Below, in pieces: positions 31,589-41,221 of a stretch of 64,000 nt of DNA; within the stretch, counting starts at the first letter, position 1, and every line of letters starts with the position of its first letter. A model generated the notes under the pieces. It worked only from the letters and a program-made list of their open reading frames with translations, searched no databases and had not been told where the DNA came from. The DNA lies in assembly GCF_008923245.1 (NCBI RefSeq), contig NZ_WBOS01000004.1:1-64000 (forward strand). The letters are read 5' to 3'. The stretch is from Cytobacillus depressus. Its GTDB lineage: Bacteria > Bacillota > Bacilli > Bacillales > Cytobacillaceae. Both the position numbers and the translations under genes were made by a program.

Positions 31589-33424
31589 TTGTTAAAGGTC
31601 CTATCAAGTTCAGCACTAGCATTATCATTAGTTGGAAGTACACTTTTTACAGGGGGAAGTGCTGATATAACATCAACAGAAAAGAATACATATAATCTGA
31701 ATCTAGCACATTATGTCGGAGCCTCCCCAGAGCTTGCCGAGCAGGCTAAAAGACTTGGAGTAGATTTATCAAAGGTAGATCCTGCTGAAAGAGCGGCCAA
31801 GCAAGGATCAAAATTCCAACAAGCGGGAAATAATCATGTTGCCTATAGGAATGCAGAGGGAGATATTCCTGTTCTTGTTATTCTAGCAAAATATAAAGAT
31901 GGGGATGAACCAATTGGGGATATGCCTGGACAGGTTCCTGCTCATTATTATGAAGATTTAATATTTGGAACGGAATATAATCCATATGAGCTAGATCAGT
32001 TCAAACAGTATGCTGAGTTTAACGGAGAGAAGGCACCAACTGACCGTACAATGCAAAATGTTTATAAGGAATCTAGTAACGGAAAGGTAAATCTTGTCCG
32101 TAAAGAAAATACTGAATTTGTTTGGGTTGAAATGCCAAATGGTGCTTCATATTACTTAGACCAAGAGGGCAATTATGCAGAAAGCGGAAAATATGTCCTT
32201 GGCAATGAAAATGGGGATGCTCATATAGGCGAATTTGTTCGCGATTTATTAAAGGCAGCTGACGAGCAAATCGACTTCTCACAATATGCCGAAAATGGCG
32301 AAGTTCCAAATGTTTTTATCGTCCATGAAGGAACTGGAGCTGAGTTTAGTAGTGACCCGGCGCAAATTTGGTCTCATAAATGGAATCTATTAAGTGCACT
32401 CTATTATGGGAAATACTATGAAACTGGGAAACCAGCTGATGTTCATGCAGGAATGAAACAAAGTGAGTGGATGAATAAAACAATGGCTGAAGATATGACG
32501 TATGATGGTGTAATCGTCAATAACTATAATATTCAGCCAGCAATTGGCGGTAATGTTTCCGGTTTTAATGCCGCTACTGGTCAGTATGTAGAATCGAATA
32601 AAACAGGTCCATTCCCAGCGCAAACTGGTGTCTACGCACATGAATTCGGTCATGCATTAGGATTGCCTGACTTTTATGATACTGCCTATTCTTCAGAGGG
32701 AACAGGGAACTACTCAATGATGTCTGGTGGCTCATGGATGCGTTATCCTGATAGTGCCGCATATTCTGGCAACTCGCCAACTCATTTTGACCCATTCTCA
32801 AAAATTTTCTTAGGCTGGGCAAATCCAATCGAAGTAACACCGGAAGATGGCGTACAGGAAATTACATTGCCTCCAATCAGCCAAGCTTCTGCTGACAATG
32901 GAATTGTAAAAATGGTTGTTCCTGGCTCAAATGGAACAGAATACTTCCTATTTGAAAATGTCCAGCAAGACGGATTTAATAAAGGGTTAATCCGTCAAGG
33001 CAAAGAAGCTCATGGCTTACTTGCTTGGCATGTAGATGAAAATATTATTAATCTCTATCAAACTGCAGGCTTCCGTCCTAATAATGTAGCGAACTGGATG
33101 AATAAGAGGTTCCAATCTAATCAATCGGCTGTAGCAAGTGATGGAACGATCGTTACCCATTACGGTTTATCTGTCATTCAGGCGGACGGCAAATACGATC
33201 TTGAGAAAAATGTAAACCGTGGTGATGCAGGAGACTTCTTCAAAACGGGAAGCAAGCTAACATCTGTTTCCGGAAATGTTCATACCGGTTCTTATTACTT
33301 CTGGAAAGGTCATAACTCAACACCAGGAGATTCTGGAATCCATGTTACAGACATAGTAGAAAATAAGGATGGCTCGATCACAGCAAAGTTTTACTATCAG
33401 TCAAATCAAGGGAAAAATAAGTAG
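31589..33424 (+). CDS. secreted M6-family metalloprotease (immune inhibitor A-like)
   Basis: The 611-residue product has a signal-like N-terminus (about 1-25). The zinc-binding HEFGHALGLPDFYD starts at residue 351 (His351, Glu352, His355), followed by the M6 pattern GTGNYSMMSGGSWM. Immune inhibitor A proteases of the B. cereus group carry extra C-terminal domains and are larger, so this is a shorter member. The TTG at 31589 is chosen because GAAGGAGTGG lies 8 bases before it; the frame's earlier TTG would place that site inside the coding region. It follows vpr on the same strand but with a terminator between, so it is a separate unit. Confidence 0.88.
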   Translation: MLKVLSSSALALSLVGSTLFTGGSADITSTEKNTYNLNLAHYVGASPELAEQAKRLGVDLSKVDPAERAAKQGSKFQQAGNNHVAYRNAEGDIPVLVILAKYKDGDEPIGDMPGQVPAHYYEDLIFGTEYNPYELDQFKQYAEFNGEKAPTDRTMQNVYKESSNGKVNLVRKENTEFVWVEMPNGASYYLDQEGNYAESGKYVLGNENGDAHIGEFVRDLLKAADEQIDFSQYAENGEVPNVFIVHEGTGAEFSSDPAQIWSHKWNLLSALYYGKYYETGKPADVHAGMKQSEWMNKTMAEDMTYDGVIVNNYNIQPAIGGNVSGFNAATGQYVESNKTGPFPAQTGVYAHEFGHALGLPDFYDTAYSSEGTGNYSMMSGGSWMRYPDSAAYSGNSPTHFDPFSKIFLGWANPIEVTPEDGVQEITLPPISQASADNGIVKMVVPGSNGTEYFLFENVQQDGFNKGLIRQGKEAHGLLAWHVDENIINLYQTAGFRPNNVANWMNKRFQSNQSAVASDGTIVTHYGLSVIQADGKYDLEKNVNRGDAGDFFKTGSKLTSVSGNVHTGSYYFWKGHNSTPGDSGIHVTDIVENKDGSITAKFYYQSNQGKNK

Positions 33425-33427
33425 TAG

Positions 33428-33460
33428 ATAGCCTGATTCCAAATGCTGGAGTCAGGCTAT
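33428..33460 (+). terminator. terminator of the M6 protease gene
   Basis: ATAGCCTGATTCC / GGAGTCAGGCTAT stem just after the stop codon; the T run is short (TTT). Confidence 0.65.
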
Positions 33461-33551
33461 TTAAATAATACCAACCACAATCTGAGATGAATTGACTAAG
33501 GCTTGCGATATTTTTTAAATTAAAAAATTAATTTTTTGGGGTGCCATAAAA

Positions 33552-34319
33552 TTAACTACTAGGCGGAGGGATTACGATAGGGTTTGGTTTGCCTGTCCCG
33601 GATCCATTATAATATTGAGGTACTTGGCCAGGATAGAACCAGTCCCCGATTTTGACTTGGTTCGTTACGACAATAGGTTCTTCGATCAATGGAATGATAA
33701 CGTTCATATTCACTTTTACATTTATATAAACCTCAAGATAAGTGTTGTTAATTCCTGTCTCAACAATCTTCGTTTCCAAGTTTGGAATCACATCCCCTAA
33801 TATTTCTAACCTTACAGGAATTTCTGGACCAAAATTAGAAAGCAGGGTCATCTTCGTAGCCATCCCTAATGGAATATAATACACAATTCCTTTTGTGCTT
33901 TTCGTTTTTTCTGGATCAATGTTAATGTTATTCTTGAATTTTTCTAACTGCACCAAATCGCCAGCCTCGACTAAATTTAAATACTCTTGTACTCTAATGG
34001 CTAAATCGGAAATGACCTTATTATATAGGGGATTAAAGCTGTAGCTTGCTTCACCGGCGTTTTCGTGTTTGACAATTAATTCGTTCATATCAATACTTTC
34101 TGTTACTTCTTTTGCAATCGCATCATTGATCGCCTGAGCAGCGAATTGACGAGCTTTCGATTCCGCAATCCCCATTAATGTTGGCTCGATATTTTTATTG
34201 ATCACAATAAAGCTAAAAATAGTTAGTAGAAGGAAAAAGATAAGTGTAATGAGAAATACATATTTAAAGGGAAGAGGCCCCTTTTTAACCTTCCATCTCC
34301 TTCTTCGCTTTATAGCCAT
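33552..34319 (-). CDS. yunB: sporulation protein YunB
   Basis: 255-residue protein (B. subtilis YunB is about 254) with a basic N-terminus (RRRRWKVKK), one membrane helix (about 20-45), then IAESKARQFAAQAINDAIAKEV and a soluble domain ending GDWFYPGQVPQYYNG. The YunB family is made in the mother cell during sporulation. The ATG at 34319 follows GGGAGGG; the much longer frame upstream has no ribosome site and its extra 63 residues look non-coding. Confidence 0.88.
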   Translation of the reverse strand: MAIKRRRRWKVKKGPLPFKYVFLITLIFFLLLTIFSFIVINKNIEPTLMGIAESKARQFAAQAINDAIAKEVTESIDMNELIVKHENAGEASYSFNPLYNKVISDLAIRVQEYLNLVEAGDLVQLEKFKNNINIDPEKTKSTKGIVYYIPLGMATKMTLLSNFGPEIPVRLEILGDVIPNLETKIVETGINNTYLEVYINVKVNMNVIIPLIEEPIVVTNQVKIGDWFYPGQVPQYYNGSGTGKPNPIVIPPPSS

Positions 34320-34501
34320 ACAAAACCCTCCCGTCCCGAGATGTTTGCGTTTTTCGCCTTTTTTACGAAAAAATGAATCGGGCTTTGTACAAATATATGT
34401 CCAAAGTAAGAAAATAAAACGAATCATATGAATTCTTAAAAGGGACAAGGGAAAAAATTCGGCTCTTCGAGAAGAATATTCAGATTCCAGAAAGTAAAAA
34501 A

Positions 34502-34518
34502 CAGCCACTAGGGCTGAT
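34502..34518 (-). terminator. short terminator of the 34520-35137 gene
   Basis: CAGCC / GGCTG stem followed on the minus strand by six U residues. The short stem makes it a weak call. Confidence 0.5.
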
Positions 34519-34519
34519 C

Positions 34520-35137
34520 TTATTTATCAAAATGAACTTCTTTATCTAAAATAATTTCTCTAGGTGGAAATTCCATTGGAGGCGCATAAGGAATTAATGA
34601 AAACTGTACCTCGTTTACGTCATTAGGCAAGGAAGGAGAAACAAGGAAACTCATTTGTGTATTTCCGCCGCCACCTCGTGAGCCATTTCTGTCAACCTTG
34701 TAATTGATCTGGCCTATCACTTCGAGCATTAAATGTGGCATAATATGGCCGATGTTTTCTTCGTCTTTCTTTATATAATTTATTTCTAAGGTGACGATGC
34801 TTCCGTGCTCATGCTGCATAGAATGGGTCAACATATATTCAAAATCATCAACCGTTGATTTCTGCATAATTTGAACAACGCCCAAAAGCTCCCCAGGTCC
34901 TTCTGGCATATAGAAAGGTCCGCTCCCATCATTCAATTGATGCATAAGCCAGCCGATTTCAGAAACCTTCATATTATATTTCTTTTCCCATTGCTCTTTT
35001 ATTTCAGCAGAGGGTGAAAAGCGTTTTCCCTTCGCAGCTGCCTTTCTTTCTGTTAATAGCCTAATAATTTCTTCATCAATTTTTTTATAAAAATCATTGT
35101 ATTCATTTTTAACTTTTTCAAACTCAGCCCATCCCAA
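34520..35137 (-). CDS. hypothetical protein with chorismate-mutase-like N-terminal helix
   Basis: I do not recognise a family. The 205-residue soluble protein begins GWAEFEKVKNEYNDFYKKIDEEIIRLLTERKAAAKGKRFSPS, which resembles the first helix of AroQ-type chorismate mutases, but the catalytic residues of the fold cannot be followed further. The second half is beta-rich (HGSIVTLEINYIKKDEENIGHIMPHLMLEVIGQINYKV) with a glycine-rich loop GSRGGGGN. Start is TTG, 8 bases after GGAGG. It lies upstream of yunB on the same strand with about 200 bp between them. Confidence 0.6.
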   Translation of the reverse strand: MGWAEFEKVKNEYNDFYKKIDEEIIRLLTERKAAAKGKRFSPSAEIKEQWEKKYNMKVSEIGWLMHQLNDGSGPFYMPEGPGELLGVVQIMQKSTVDDFEYMLTHSMQHEHGSIVTLEINYIKKDEENIGHIMPHLMLEVIGQINYKVDRNGSRGGGGNTQMSFLVSPSLPNDVNEVQFSLIPYAPPMEFPPREIILDKEVHFDK

Positions 35138-35300
35138 TGTAAAAACCTCCAAAGCATTATTTTTTTATAAGTTTAACAAAATAGGTTATTTAATCCAATT
35201 GTCAAGTCCTAGAAAGGAGCAAGGCGAAGGGGGAATATTTTCAATTCTAACAATTTAGAAGTATCATATGATTATACTTACATTTTTAGGAGTGATGGGG

Positions 35301-36293
35301 ATGAAAGCAGTCATTCATGCAGAAAAAACGGGTTTGGCAGGCCTTACATACGGAGACATAGTAGAAATGGAACCAAAAGCTGGTGAGATTAAAATTAAAC
35401 TAAAAACGGCGGGTTTAAATCATCGTGATTTATTTGTTTTGGAACGTCATAAGCCAACAGACCCGCCTCTTGTTATCGGTTCAGATGGAGCTGGAATTGT
35501 CGAAGCGGTTGGAGAAGGGGTAACTCGTGTGCAAGTTGGGGATGAGGTCATGATCAATCCCGGCCTTGGCTGGAAGGAAAAAAGTGATGCTCCGCCAGCA
35601 GGCTTTGAAATTGTCGGCCTTCCTTTTCACGGGACCTTTGGTGAATATATATTATTGCCGGAAGACAATGTGGAGCGAAAGCCAGAATATTTATCATGGG
35701 AAGAGGCAGGAGTGCTGTCATTAGCAGCCCTGACTGCATATAGAGCATTGTTTTCAAGAGGAAAAGTTCAGCCGGGGATGAAGGTATTTATTCCGGGTGT
35801 GGGCAGCGGTGTAGCTACCTTTTTAGTACAATTCGCGAAGGCAGTTGGTGCTGAAGTGTATGTAAGCTCCCGTTCAAAGGAAAAATGTGAGAAAGCATTA
35901 GGAATCGGAGCTTATAAAGCCATCGATAGTAATGAAGACTGGAATGCAGCATTAGATGGCGTGAAAATGGATCTCGTCATTGAGTCTGTCGGGGCGGCTA
36001 CCTTTAACAAATCATTAGAGATTCTCCGAACAGGTGGAACGATCGTTACATTCGGCGCATCAGCGGGAGATGAAGTCAAAATCAATCTTCGTACCTTCTT
36101 CTATGCTCAGCAAAATCTTCTCGGCTCAACATTAGGAAGTGCAGAAGAATATAAAGAAATGCTGGAATTTGTTGAGGAGCATAAAATCCGGCCAATTATG
36201 GATAAAGTATTTACACTAGATCAATATAAACAAGCATTTACGAGAATGGATCAAGCAGATCAATTTGGTAAAATTGGATTTAGTATCAGCTAA
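35301..36293 (+). CDS. zinc-independent MDR alcohol dehydrogenase/quinone oxidoreductase, YogA-like
   Basis: 330-residue medium-chain dehydrogenase/reductase with GroES-like half (1-130; GLNHRDLFVLERHKP, GSDGAGIVEAVGEGV) and Rossmann half (VFIPGVGSGVATFLVQFAKAVGAEVYVSSRS near 160). The usual catalytic Cys and His zinc ligands are not seen at the normal positions, favouring a quinone-oxidoreductase-type activity. B. subtilis YogA is the closest one I know. ATG at 35301, preceded by GGAGTGATGGGG. Confidence 0.8.
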   Translation: MKAVIHAEKTGLAGLTYGDIVEMEPKAGEIKIKLKTAGLNHRDLFVLERHKPTDPPLVIGSDGAGIVEAVGEGVTRVQVGDEVMINPGLGWKEKSDAPPAGFEIVGLPFHGTFGEYILLPEDNVERKPEYLSWEEAGVLSLAALTAYRALFSRGKVQPGMKVFIPGVGSGVATFLVQFAKAVGAEVYVSSRSKEKCEKALGIGAYKAIDSNEDWNAALDGVKMDLVIESVGAATFNKSLEILRTGGTIVTFGASAGDEVKINLRTFFYAQQNLLGSTLGSAEEYKEMLEFVEEHKIRPIMDKVFTLDQYKQAFTRMDQADQFGKIGFSIS

Positions 36294-36301
36294 TTTTGTG
36301 T

Positions 36302-36330
36302 AAAATACCTCATGTGAATGGGGTGTTTTT
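36302..36330 (+). terminator. terminator after the YogA-like gene
   Basis: ATACCTCAT / ATGGGGTGT stem with GU pairs, followed by TTTTT. Confidence 0.6.
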
Positions 36331-36380
36331 ACGTTGGCCCCAAAATAGAATATAATAAAGGAAGAAAAAACAACAAGTGA

Positions 36381-37139
<759 letters not shown>

Positions 37140-37154
37140 AAACATTTGAAATGG

Positions 37155-37216
37155 AAGTAAACTTAAATCAGGGGGGGAATAACCTTCCTTTTCTGAGCTA
37201 AGTTTACTTTTTTTTT
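37155..37216 (+). terminator. terminator after the methionine aminopeptidase gene
   Basis: AAGTAAACTTA / TAAGTTTACTT outer stem with an inner CAG/CTG pair and G-rich loop, followed by about nine T residues. Confidence 0.75.
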
Positions 37217-37293
37217 GTCTACAGGAAGAACAAAGGAAAAGCATTTCTTAAATAGAAACATATATGTTAAAAGGTAAAAAAGGTGTGATAAAA

Positions 37294-37356
37294 ATGGATT
37301 TATCTCCCTCCATACAGAAATTCAGCATAAAAACAAATATTCACCTATTTTTATAG
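37294..37356 (+). CDS. possible 20-residue ORF ahead of the ECF sigma gene
   Basis: ATG to TAG (MDLSPSIQKFSIKTNIHLFL) with AAAGGTGTGAT just upstream. It lies before the ECF promoter. No homologue recognised; weak call. Confidence 0.15.
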   Translation: MDLSPSIQKFSIKTNIHLFL

Positions 37357-37360
37357 TGAT

Positions 37361-37389
37361 TGGAACCTTTTTACATTAATTACGGTCTA
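37361..37389 (+). promoter_or_regulatory. ECF-type promoter of the sigma factor gene
   Basis: TGGAACCTTTTT (-35 GGAACC at 37362-37367), 15 bp, then CGGTCTA (37383-37389), the GAACC/CGTC pattern of SigM/SigW/SigV-like ECF promoters. It lies 24 bp before the GTG start of the ECF gene, so autoregulation is likely. Confidence 0.7.
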
Positions 37390-37412
37390 ATGAGCAGAAG
37401 GAGGGATGAAAA

Positions 37413-37958
37413 GTGCTTTCGGAAAATGATGTGCTTCTTGCTCAGAATGGCAATCAAGAAGCGTTTATTCGATTAATCAGAAGTTGTGAGTCATCCCTTT
37501 ATCGGATAGCGAAAGGGATTCTCAAGGAAGATTTGGATTGCGCAGACGCCATACAGGAAACGATTTTAAAAAGCTATCATTCTATTGCAAAGTTAAAAAA
37601 TCCAGCTTATTTCAAAACATGGCTGATTCGGATTTTGATAAATGAATGCAATGATATGCTAAAGAAAAAACAGAAAAGCATTTTATTAAATACAATTGAA
37701 CATATAACGGAGCCGTCTATAGCAGATAATCAGTTTGATGAATTAAGAGAGGCTCTTTCAAAATTAAATGAGAAATATCGCTCTGTTGTCGTGTTATTTT
37801 ATTTTGAAGATTGTTCTATAAAAGAAATTGCCCAAGTTCTAAAAATTAGAGAGGGCACCGTTAAGTCAAGATTAAATCGTGCTCGCTCGTTGCTTGCCTC
37901 CTGCATCAATCAACTGAATGAAGAAGGGAGAGGGGAAAATGGACCGCTCAAAATTTGA
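37413..37958 (+). CDS. ECF-subfamily RNA polymerase sigma factor
   Basis: The 181-residue sigma factor has region 2 (about 5-75; YRIAKGILKEDLDCADAIQETILKSYHSIAKLKNPAYFKTWLIRILINECND, the -10 binding segment) and region 4 (about 110-165; LNEKYRSVVVLFYFEDCSIKEIAQVLKIREGTVKSRLNRAR, the -35 binding helix). It lacks the long extensions of SigA-type factors. Start is GTG with GGAGGGA. It overlaps its putative anti-sigma gene by 20 nt. The regulon is unknown; the SigM/SigV-like promoter suggests an envelope-stress role. Confidence 0.9.
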   Translation: MLSENDVLLAQNGNQEAFIRLIRSCESSLYRIAKGILKEDLDCADAIQETILKSYHSIAKLKNPAYFKTWLIRILINECNDMLKKKQKSILLNTIEHITEPSIADNQFDELREALSKLNEKYRSVVVLFYFEDCSIKEIAQVLKIREGTVKSRLNRARSLLASCINQLNEEGRGENGPLKI

Positions 37959-38988
37959 TGATAGTATCAAAAAAATCATTCATGATAAGGAATTTGAAGT
38001 TCCTTTCGAAGTAAAGCATAAAGTTAGTCAAACACTTTCTAATTTGCCAAAAAGAAATAAAAGGCCATCCTTCACCCGCCCATTAAAGTATTTATTAAGT
38101 GGGGCAGTCAGTATTCTACTTCCGATCGGAGTCATTTATTATTTAACAAATGAAAACATTCTCTCGTTAAATGAAAGTCAACATGCAGGGGAAGAAAGAG
38201 GCAAAGAGGAGGATGTGGTTATTCACGATTATTTATTTACGGGTGAAAGTGAGCACTGGCAAGCAACATATGAGTTCTTTGGTAAAGGGATATTTTCCAA
38301 AACAGAGAATGGAAATCTTGACTATGAAAGTGAATCGGAGAGTTTATTTTATTTAGAGTATAAAGGAGATTTAACAGAGATTGAAGGAAAGCCGATAACA
38401 TATAGATTTGAAACAAACACTGGGGCAGGTGATGGTTCATTAGATGAAATACATCAGAAATCATTTTCCCATCATTCAGGTCCAAACGGTGGAACGGCAA
38501 TGATGCAAGAGAGTGAACCGGTTGAAGTGACTGTAGAATGGGATGGGAAACAGGATTCATTTCAGCTTTATTCTGATGGCACAAGGAACTGGCGTATTAC
38601 ACCCACTTTTCCGCCTCCATCTGATGATGGACACTACTCCAACCTAAGAGGTTTAAAAGGTAAAGCAGTGTACATTGATACAGGTGAGATGAAAGCTGGT
38701 GAAGCATATAAAACGAGGTGGTTTTTCTGGGGAGACGATTTAACCGAAAGTCCAGGTGAACAGTTAAAGATCACTGCCACTCAAAAAGATACAGGGAGAA
38801 GAGAAATCATTACCCGTTCTAATGGTTGGGAAATCTCGAATCCTCAATATAAAGATCTAAAGGAAGTTCTAAATGCCCAAGCTTCACAGCACGTCATGAT
38901 GACCCTTCCATCTCCAGGTTTCTGGCGCCTTGATGCCCATATTGGCAATAAATATTATGCAAGTATTGTTATTGAGGTAAAAAAATAA
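37939..38988 (+). CDS. membrane anti-sigma factor with large extracytoplasmic domain
   Basis: 349-residue protein: a cytosolic N-terminus (1-45; MDRSKFDDSIKKIIHDKEFEVPFEVKHKVSQTLSNLPKR) that would bind the sigma factor, one membrane helix (about 53-73), and an extracytoplasmic region (about 80-349) that is rich in beta pattern, the likely sensor. Gene order and overlap with the ECF sigma gene are the main evidence for the role. ATG at 37939 is chosen over the in-frame ATG at 37918 because GAGAGGGGA lies directly before it. No homologue of the sensor domain recognised. Confidence 0.72.
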   Translation: MDRSKFDDSIKKIIHDKEFEVPFEVKHKVSQTLSNLPKRNKRPSFTRPLKYLLSGAVSILLPIGVIYYLTNENILSLNESQHAGEERGKEEDVVIHDYLFTGESEHWQATYEFFGKGIFSKTENGNLDYESESESLFYLEYKGDLTEIEGKPITYRFETNTGAGDGSLDEIHQKSFSHHSGPNGGTAMMQESEPVEVTVEWDGKQDSFQLYSDGTRNWRITPTFPPPSDDGHYSNLRGLKGKAVYIDTGEMKAGEAYKTRWFFWGDDLTESPGEQLKITATQKDTGRREIITRSNGWEISNPQYKDLKEVLNAQASQHVMMTLPSPGFWRLDAHIGNKYYASIVIEVKK

Positions 38989-39026
38989 GAAAAGAATGCT
39001 CCCATTATAGGGGCATTCTTTTCTTC
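38987..39026. terminator. bidirectional terminator between anti-sigma and MFS genes
   Basis: AAGAAAAGAATGCTCCC / GGGGCATTCTTTTCTT stem with A and T runs on the two sides; it overlaps the stop codons of both converging genes. Confidence 0.88.
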
Positions 39027-40234
39027 CCTAAACTGGCTTCAGCCATTTGTGGATTTCTAAACATCGCTACTAACAAAATTGCACCACTTAAGATAAGGAG
39101 AATACTCGTAATAATAAACACAGCCGAAAAGCCAAAATAACCGGAAATCAATCCTCCCATCATTGGACCAATGATATTTCCAAAAAAGCGGAGGCTTGTG
39201 TTATAGCCTAGAACTTCTCCTTGCATGGCAATCGGCGCTTCTTGTCGAATATAAGCGATCCGAACGGGAATAATTCCACCAATCGTTACGCCAAGGGTAA
39301 AACGAATAACAACAAGCTGCCAGTAATTCGTAACGAATCCTCCGGGTAAATAGAAGATTCCAGCCATAAATAATAAAATAACGAGAATTTTAATATAGCC
39401 GTAACGATCGGCAATTTTTCCCCATTTCCGCGCCATTATCAAGTTACCAAGCCCGCCTGCTGAAAAAGCGACTCCGGCAAAAAAAGCGAGGTTTTCTGTT
39501 CCGCGAAGCTCACTCACATATAAGGATAGAATCGGCTGAATACTAAAATGGGCCATCTGAATAAGTGCAGAAATGAGTAGGACAGTTAAGAGAACTGGGT
39601 GCTGAATAATATGGAGAATGACATCCTTACTAGAGTAATTTGTTTTATTACCTTCTTTATTTTTCAATATTATTTCTTTAGTAAGGATTACGAGCAGTGC
39701 GGATAAGAAGATGGATATTGAGGTCCACTTAAAGGTATTTGCATAACCAAATAGATCGGCTAAGGCACCGCCAAGCATGGGCCCCATCAAGGAACCTGTA
39801 ATACTCCCCGTTTGCAAAGTACCCATGACCTTTCCGGCAATATGCTTTGGAGTTTGGGTTGAAATAAAAGCCTGTGACATCGGAATGAATCCTGTAAAAA
39901 CACCCATAAATAGCCTTAGCATAAAAAGCTGCCAAACCGAAGTGACATAGCCCATGAGAAAAATAGAGAGGGCCATACCGATTCCCGAAACAATGAGAAT
40001 TTTCTTTCTGCCGTATAGATCCCCAATCCTTCCCCAAATCGGAGAGAAAATAAAGGCAGCAACGAACGTAATAGCAAATGTCCAGCCTGACCAATGCTGA
40101 ACATATGTCGAGGAGAAATTTCCAAATGTTTCAATGTACAAAGAGATAAAAGGCAATACCATCGTCATGCTGCCGGCAACAAAAAAGTTGGCGAACCACA
40201 TAATGAATAAGTTCCGGTTTGAATCATAGGTCAT
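39005..40234 (-). CDS. MFS multidrug-type efflux transporter
   Basis: 409-residue 12-helix transporter with the MFS motif GRIGDLYGRKKILIVSG near residue 67 (between helices 2 and 3), QAFISTQTPKHIAGKVMGTLQTGSITGSLMGPMLGG near 125 (motif C region), and the half-repeat GKIADRYGYIKIL near 270. The pattern is close to MdtG-type drug efflux proteins. ATG, with a GGAGTG site on the minus strand. Substrate unknown. Confidence 0.82.
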   Translation of the reverse strand: MTYDSNRNLFIMWFANFFVAGSMTMVLPFISLYIETFGNFSSTYVQHWSGWTFAITFVAAFIFSPIWGRIGDLYGRKKILIVSGIGMALSIFLMGYVTSVWQLFMLRLFMGVFTGFIPMSQAFISTQTPKHIAGKVMGTLQTGSITGSLMGPMLGGALADLFGYANTFKWTSISIFLSALLVILTKEIILKNKEGNKTNYSSKDVILHIIQHPVLLTVLLISALIQMAHFSIQPILSLYVSELRGTENLAFFAGVAFSAGGLGNLIMARKWGKIADRYGYIKILVILLFMAGIFYLPGGFVTNYWQLVVIRFTLGVTIGGIIPVRIAYIRQEAPIAMQGEVLGYNTSLRFFGNIIGPMMGGLISGYFGFSAVFIITSILLILSGAILLVAMFRNPQMAEASLGKKRMPL

Positions 40235-40458
40235 TCGTTTTAAACACTCCTTTCCGTATTTTATTTCGTTTCCCTAAATATAAGTATAACGGAAATTTAG
40301 AAAATATGAAGGAAAATGCAATGTGGGTAATTTTAGGAATTAGCTACTTTAATAAGCACAAGGACTCGATTCTATATTAAACTCGACAAAGCTCGGTATT
40401 AAAAACGCCGAGTATTGGGAAAACAGCTACCTAGAGGAAAAAGGGAAGGTAATAGACT

Positions 40459-40500
40459 TAAAAAGGGTGAGCACCTATTTATTAGGTATCACCCTTTTTT
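40459..40500 (-). terminator. terminator overlapping the 3' end of the 40482-40919 gene
   Basis: AAAAAGGGTGAgCACCTA / TAGGTaTCACCCTTTTT stem with A and T runs, extending into the last codons. Confidence 0.85.
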
Positions 40501-40919
40501 AATGTTATTCCTAAATATTTTGACATGCGATTTGTTTTTAGATGACTTTCAATCGTAAAGAAATATGTGTTATTTTCATCATCATAGATCATTACATATG
40601 GATTTCCTCCCGCAGGAAAAATGATATTCATTTCATCGGCAAGCGTGTGTATCCATTGATTTTGAACTTTTAGCGGAGGAATAAGAGGGATTCTAACAAT
40701 AATACCCTTTGGCGGCAGAGGATTCAGTTTTTTATAAATACCATTAATGCTTTTTAAGTATATTTTTGCTTCTTTTTGAATAGCAGAAGTAGATGGGGTA
40801 TCCTTTACGACTTTTCCCATTTCTATATTAAATACTTCTACCTTTTGATTTTGGGCCTGAATAGAGGGAGAATAAACAAGAAATGCTACAATTAAAAAGG
40901 CTACTAACTTTTTGATCAT
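40482..40919 (-). CDS. secreted hypothetical protein
   Basis: The 145-residue product starts MIKKLVAFLIVAFLVYSPSIQAQNQ, a standard Sec signal peptide with cleavage after Ala-Gln-Ala type residues near 23. The mature part of about 120 residues contains NPLPPKGIIVRIPLIPPLKVQNQWIHTLADE and NPYVMIYDDENNTYFFTIESHLKTN. No known domain recognised. ATG at 40919 has GAGGTGG upstream; the longer frame starts 30 bp earlier before this site. Confidence 0.65.
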   Translation of the reverse strand: MIKKLVAFLIVAFLVYSPSIQAQNQKVEVFNIEMGKVVKDTPSTSAIQKEAKIYLKSINGIYKKLNPLPPKGIIVRIPLIPPLKVQNQWIHTLADEMNIIFPAGGNPYVMIYDDENNTYFFTIESHLKTNRMSKYLGITLKKGDT

Positions 40920-40975
40920 TCGATCCACCTCTATTTTAATATCCCACAAGCCTTTGACTGCTATTCTTTTTGCGT

Positions 40976-41090
40976 CCAGCTGCAGCGCCTACCCCCTCGA
41001 GGTCACAAGCCAATCCTCCCAGAAAGGTAAAGAACACCTTTCCGTGAGGCTCGTCTTGTGCTTGTCGGGGGTGATCAAGGCGCTTACGCA
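40976..41090 (-). repeat. dispersed GC-rich repeat, short form, reverse orientation
   Basis: Near-identical over about 100 bp to the reverse complement of 17394-17575 (AGCGCCTACCCCCTCGAGGT, CACAAGCCAATCCTCCCAG, AAAGGTAAAGAACACC), ending with GGCGCTTACGC. It lacks the internal ~60-bp segment of the other copy. Ends and inner arms are complementary, so it can fold as one long hairpin. Confidence 0.85.
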
Positions 41091-41221
41091 TTTGTTTCTA
41101 AGACTAGACAACTTAAACGGGATAAGCTAGTATCATTAGCGGTACTTAGTATTCATTTCAATTTTTATGCAATAGTAATCATTAAGTATAGATGTAACTT
41201 CACAAGTTAAAGGAGCTTTTT

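Noticed and set aside
40300-40410. 24-residue frame and CTCGG/CCGAG stem between the MFS and secreted-protein genes.
   Set aside because: No ribosome site for the frame; the stem has no T run.
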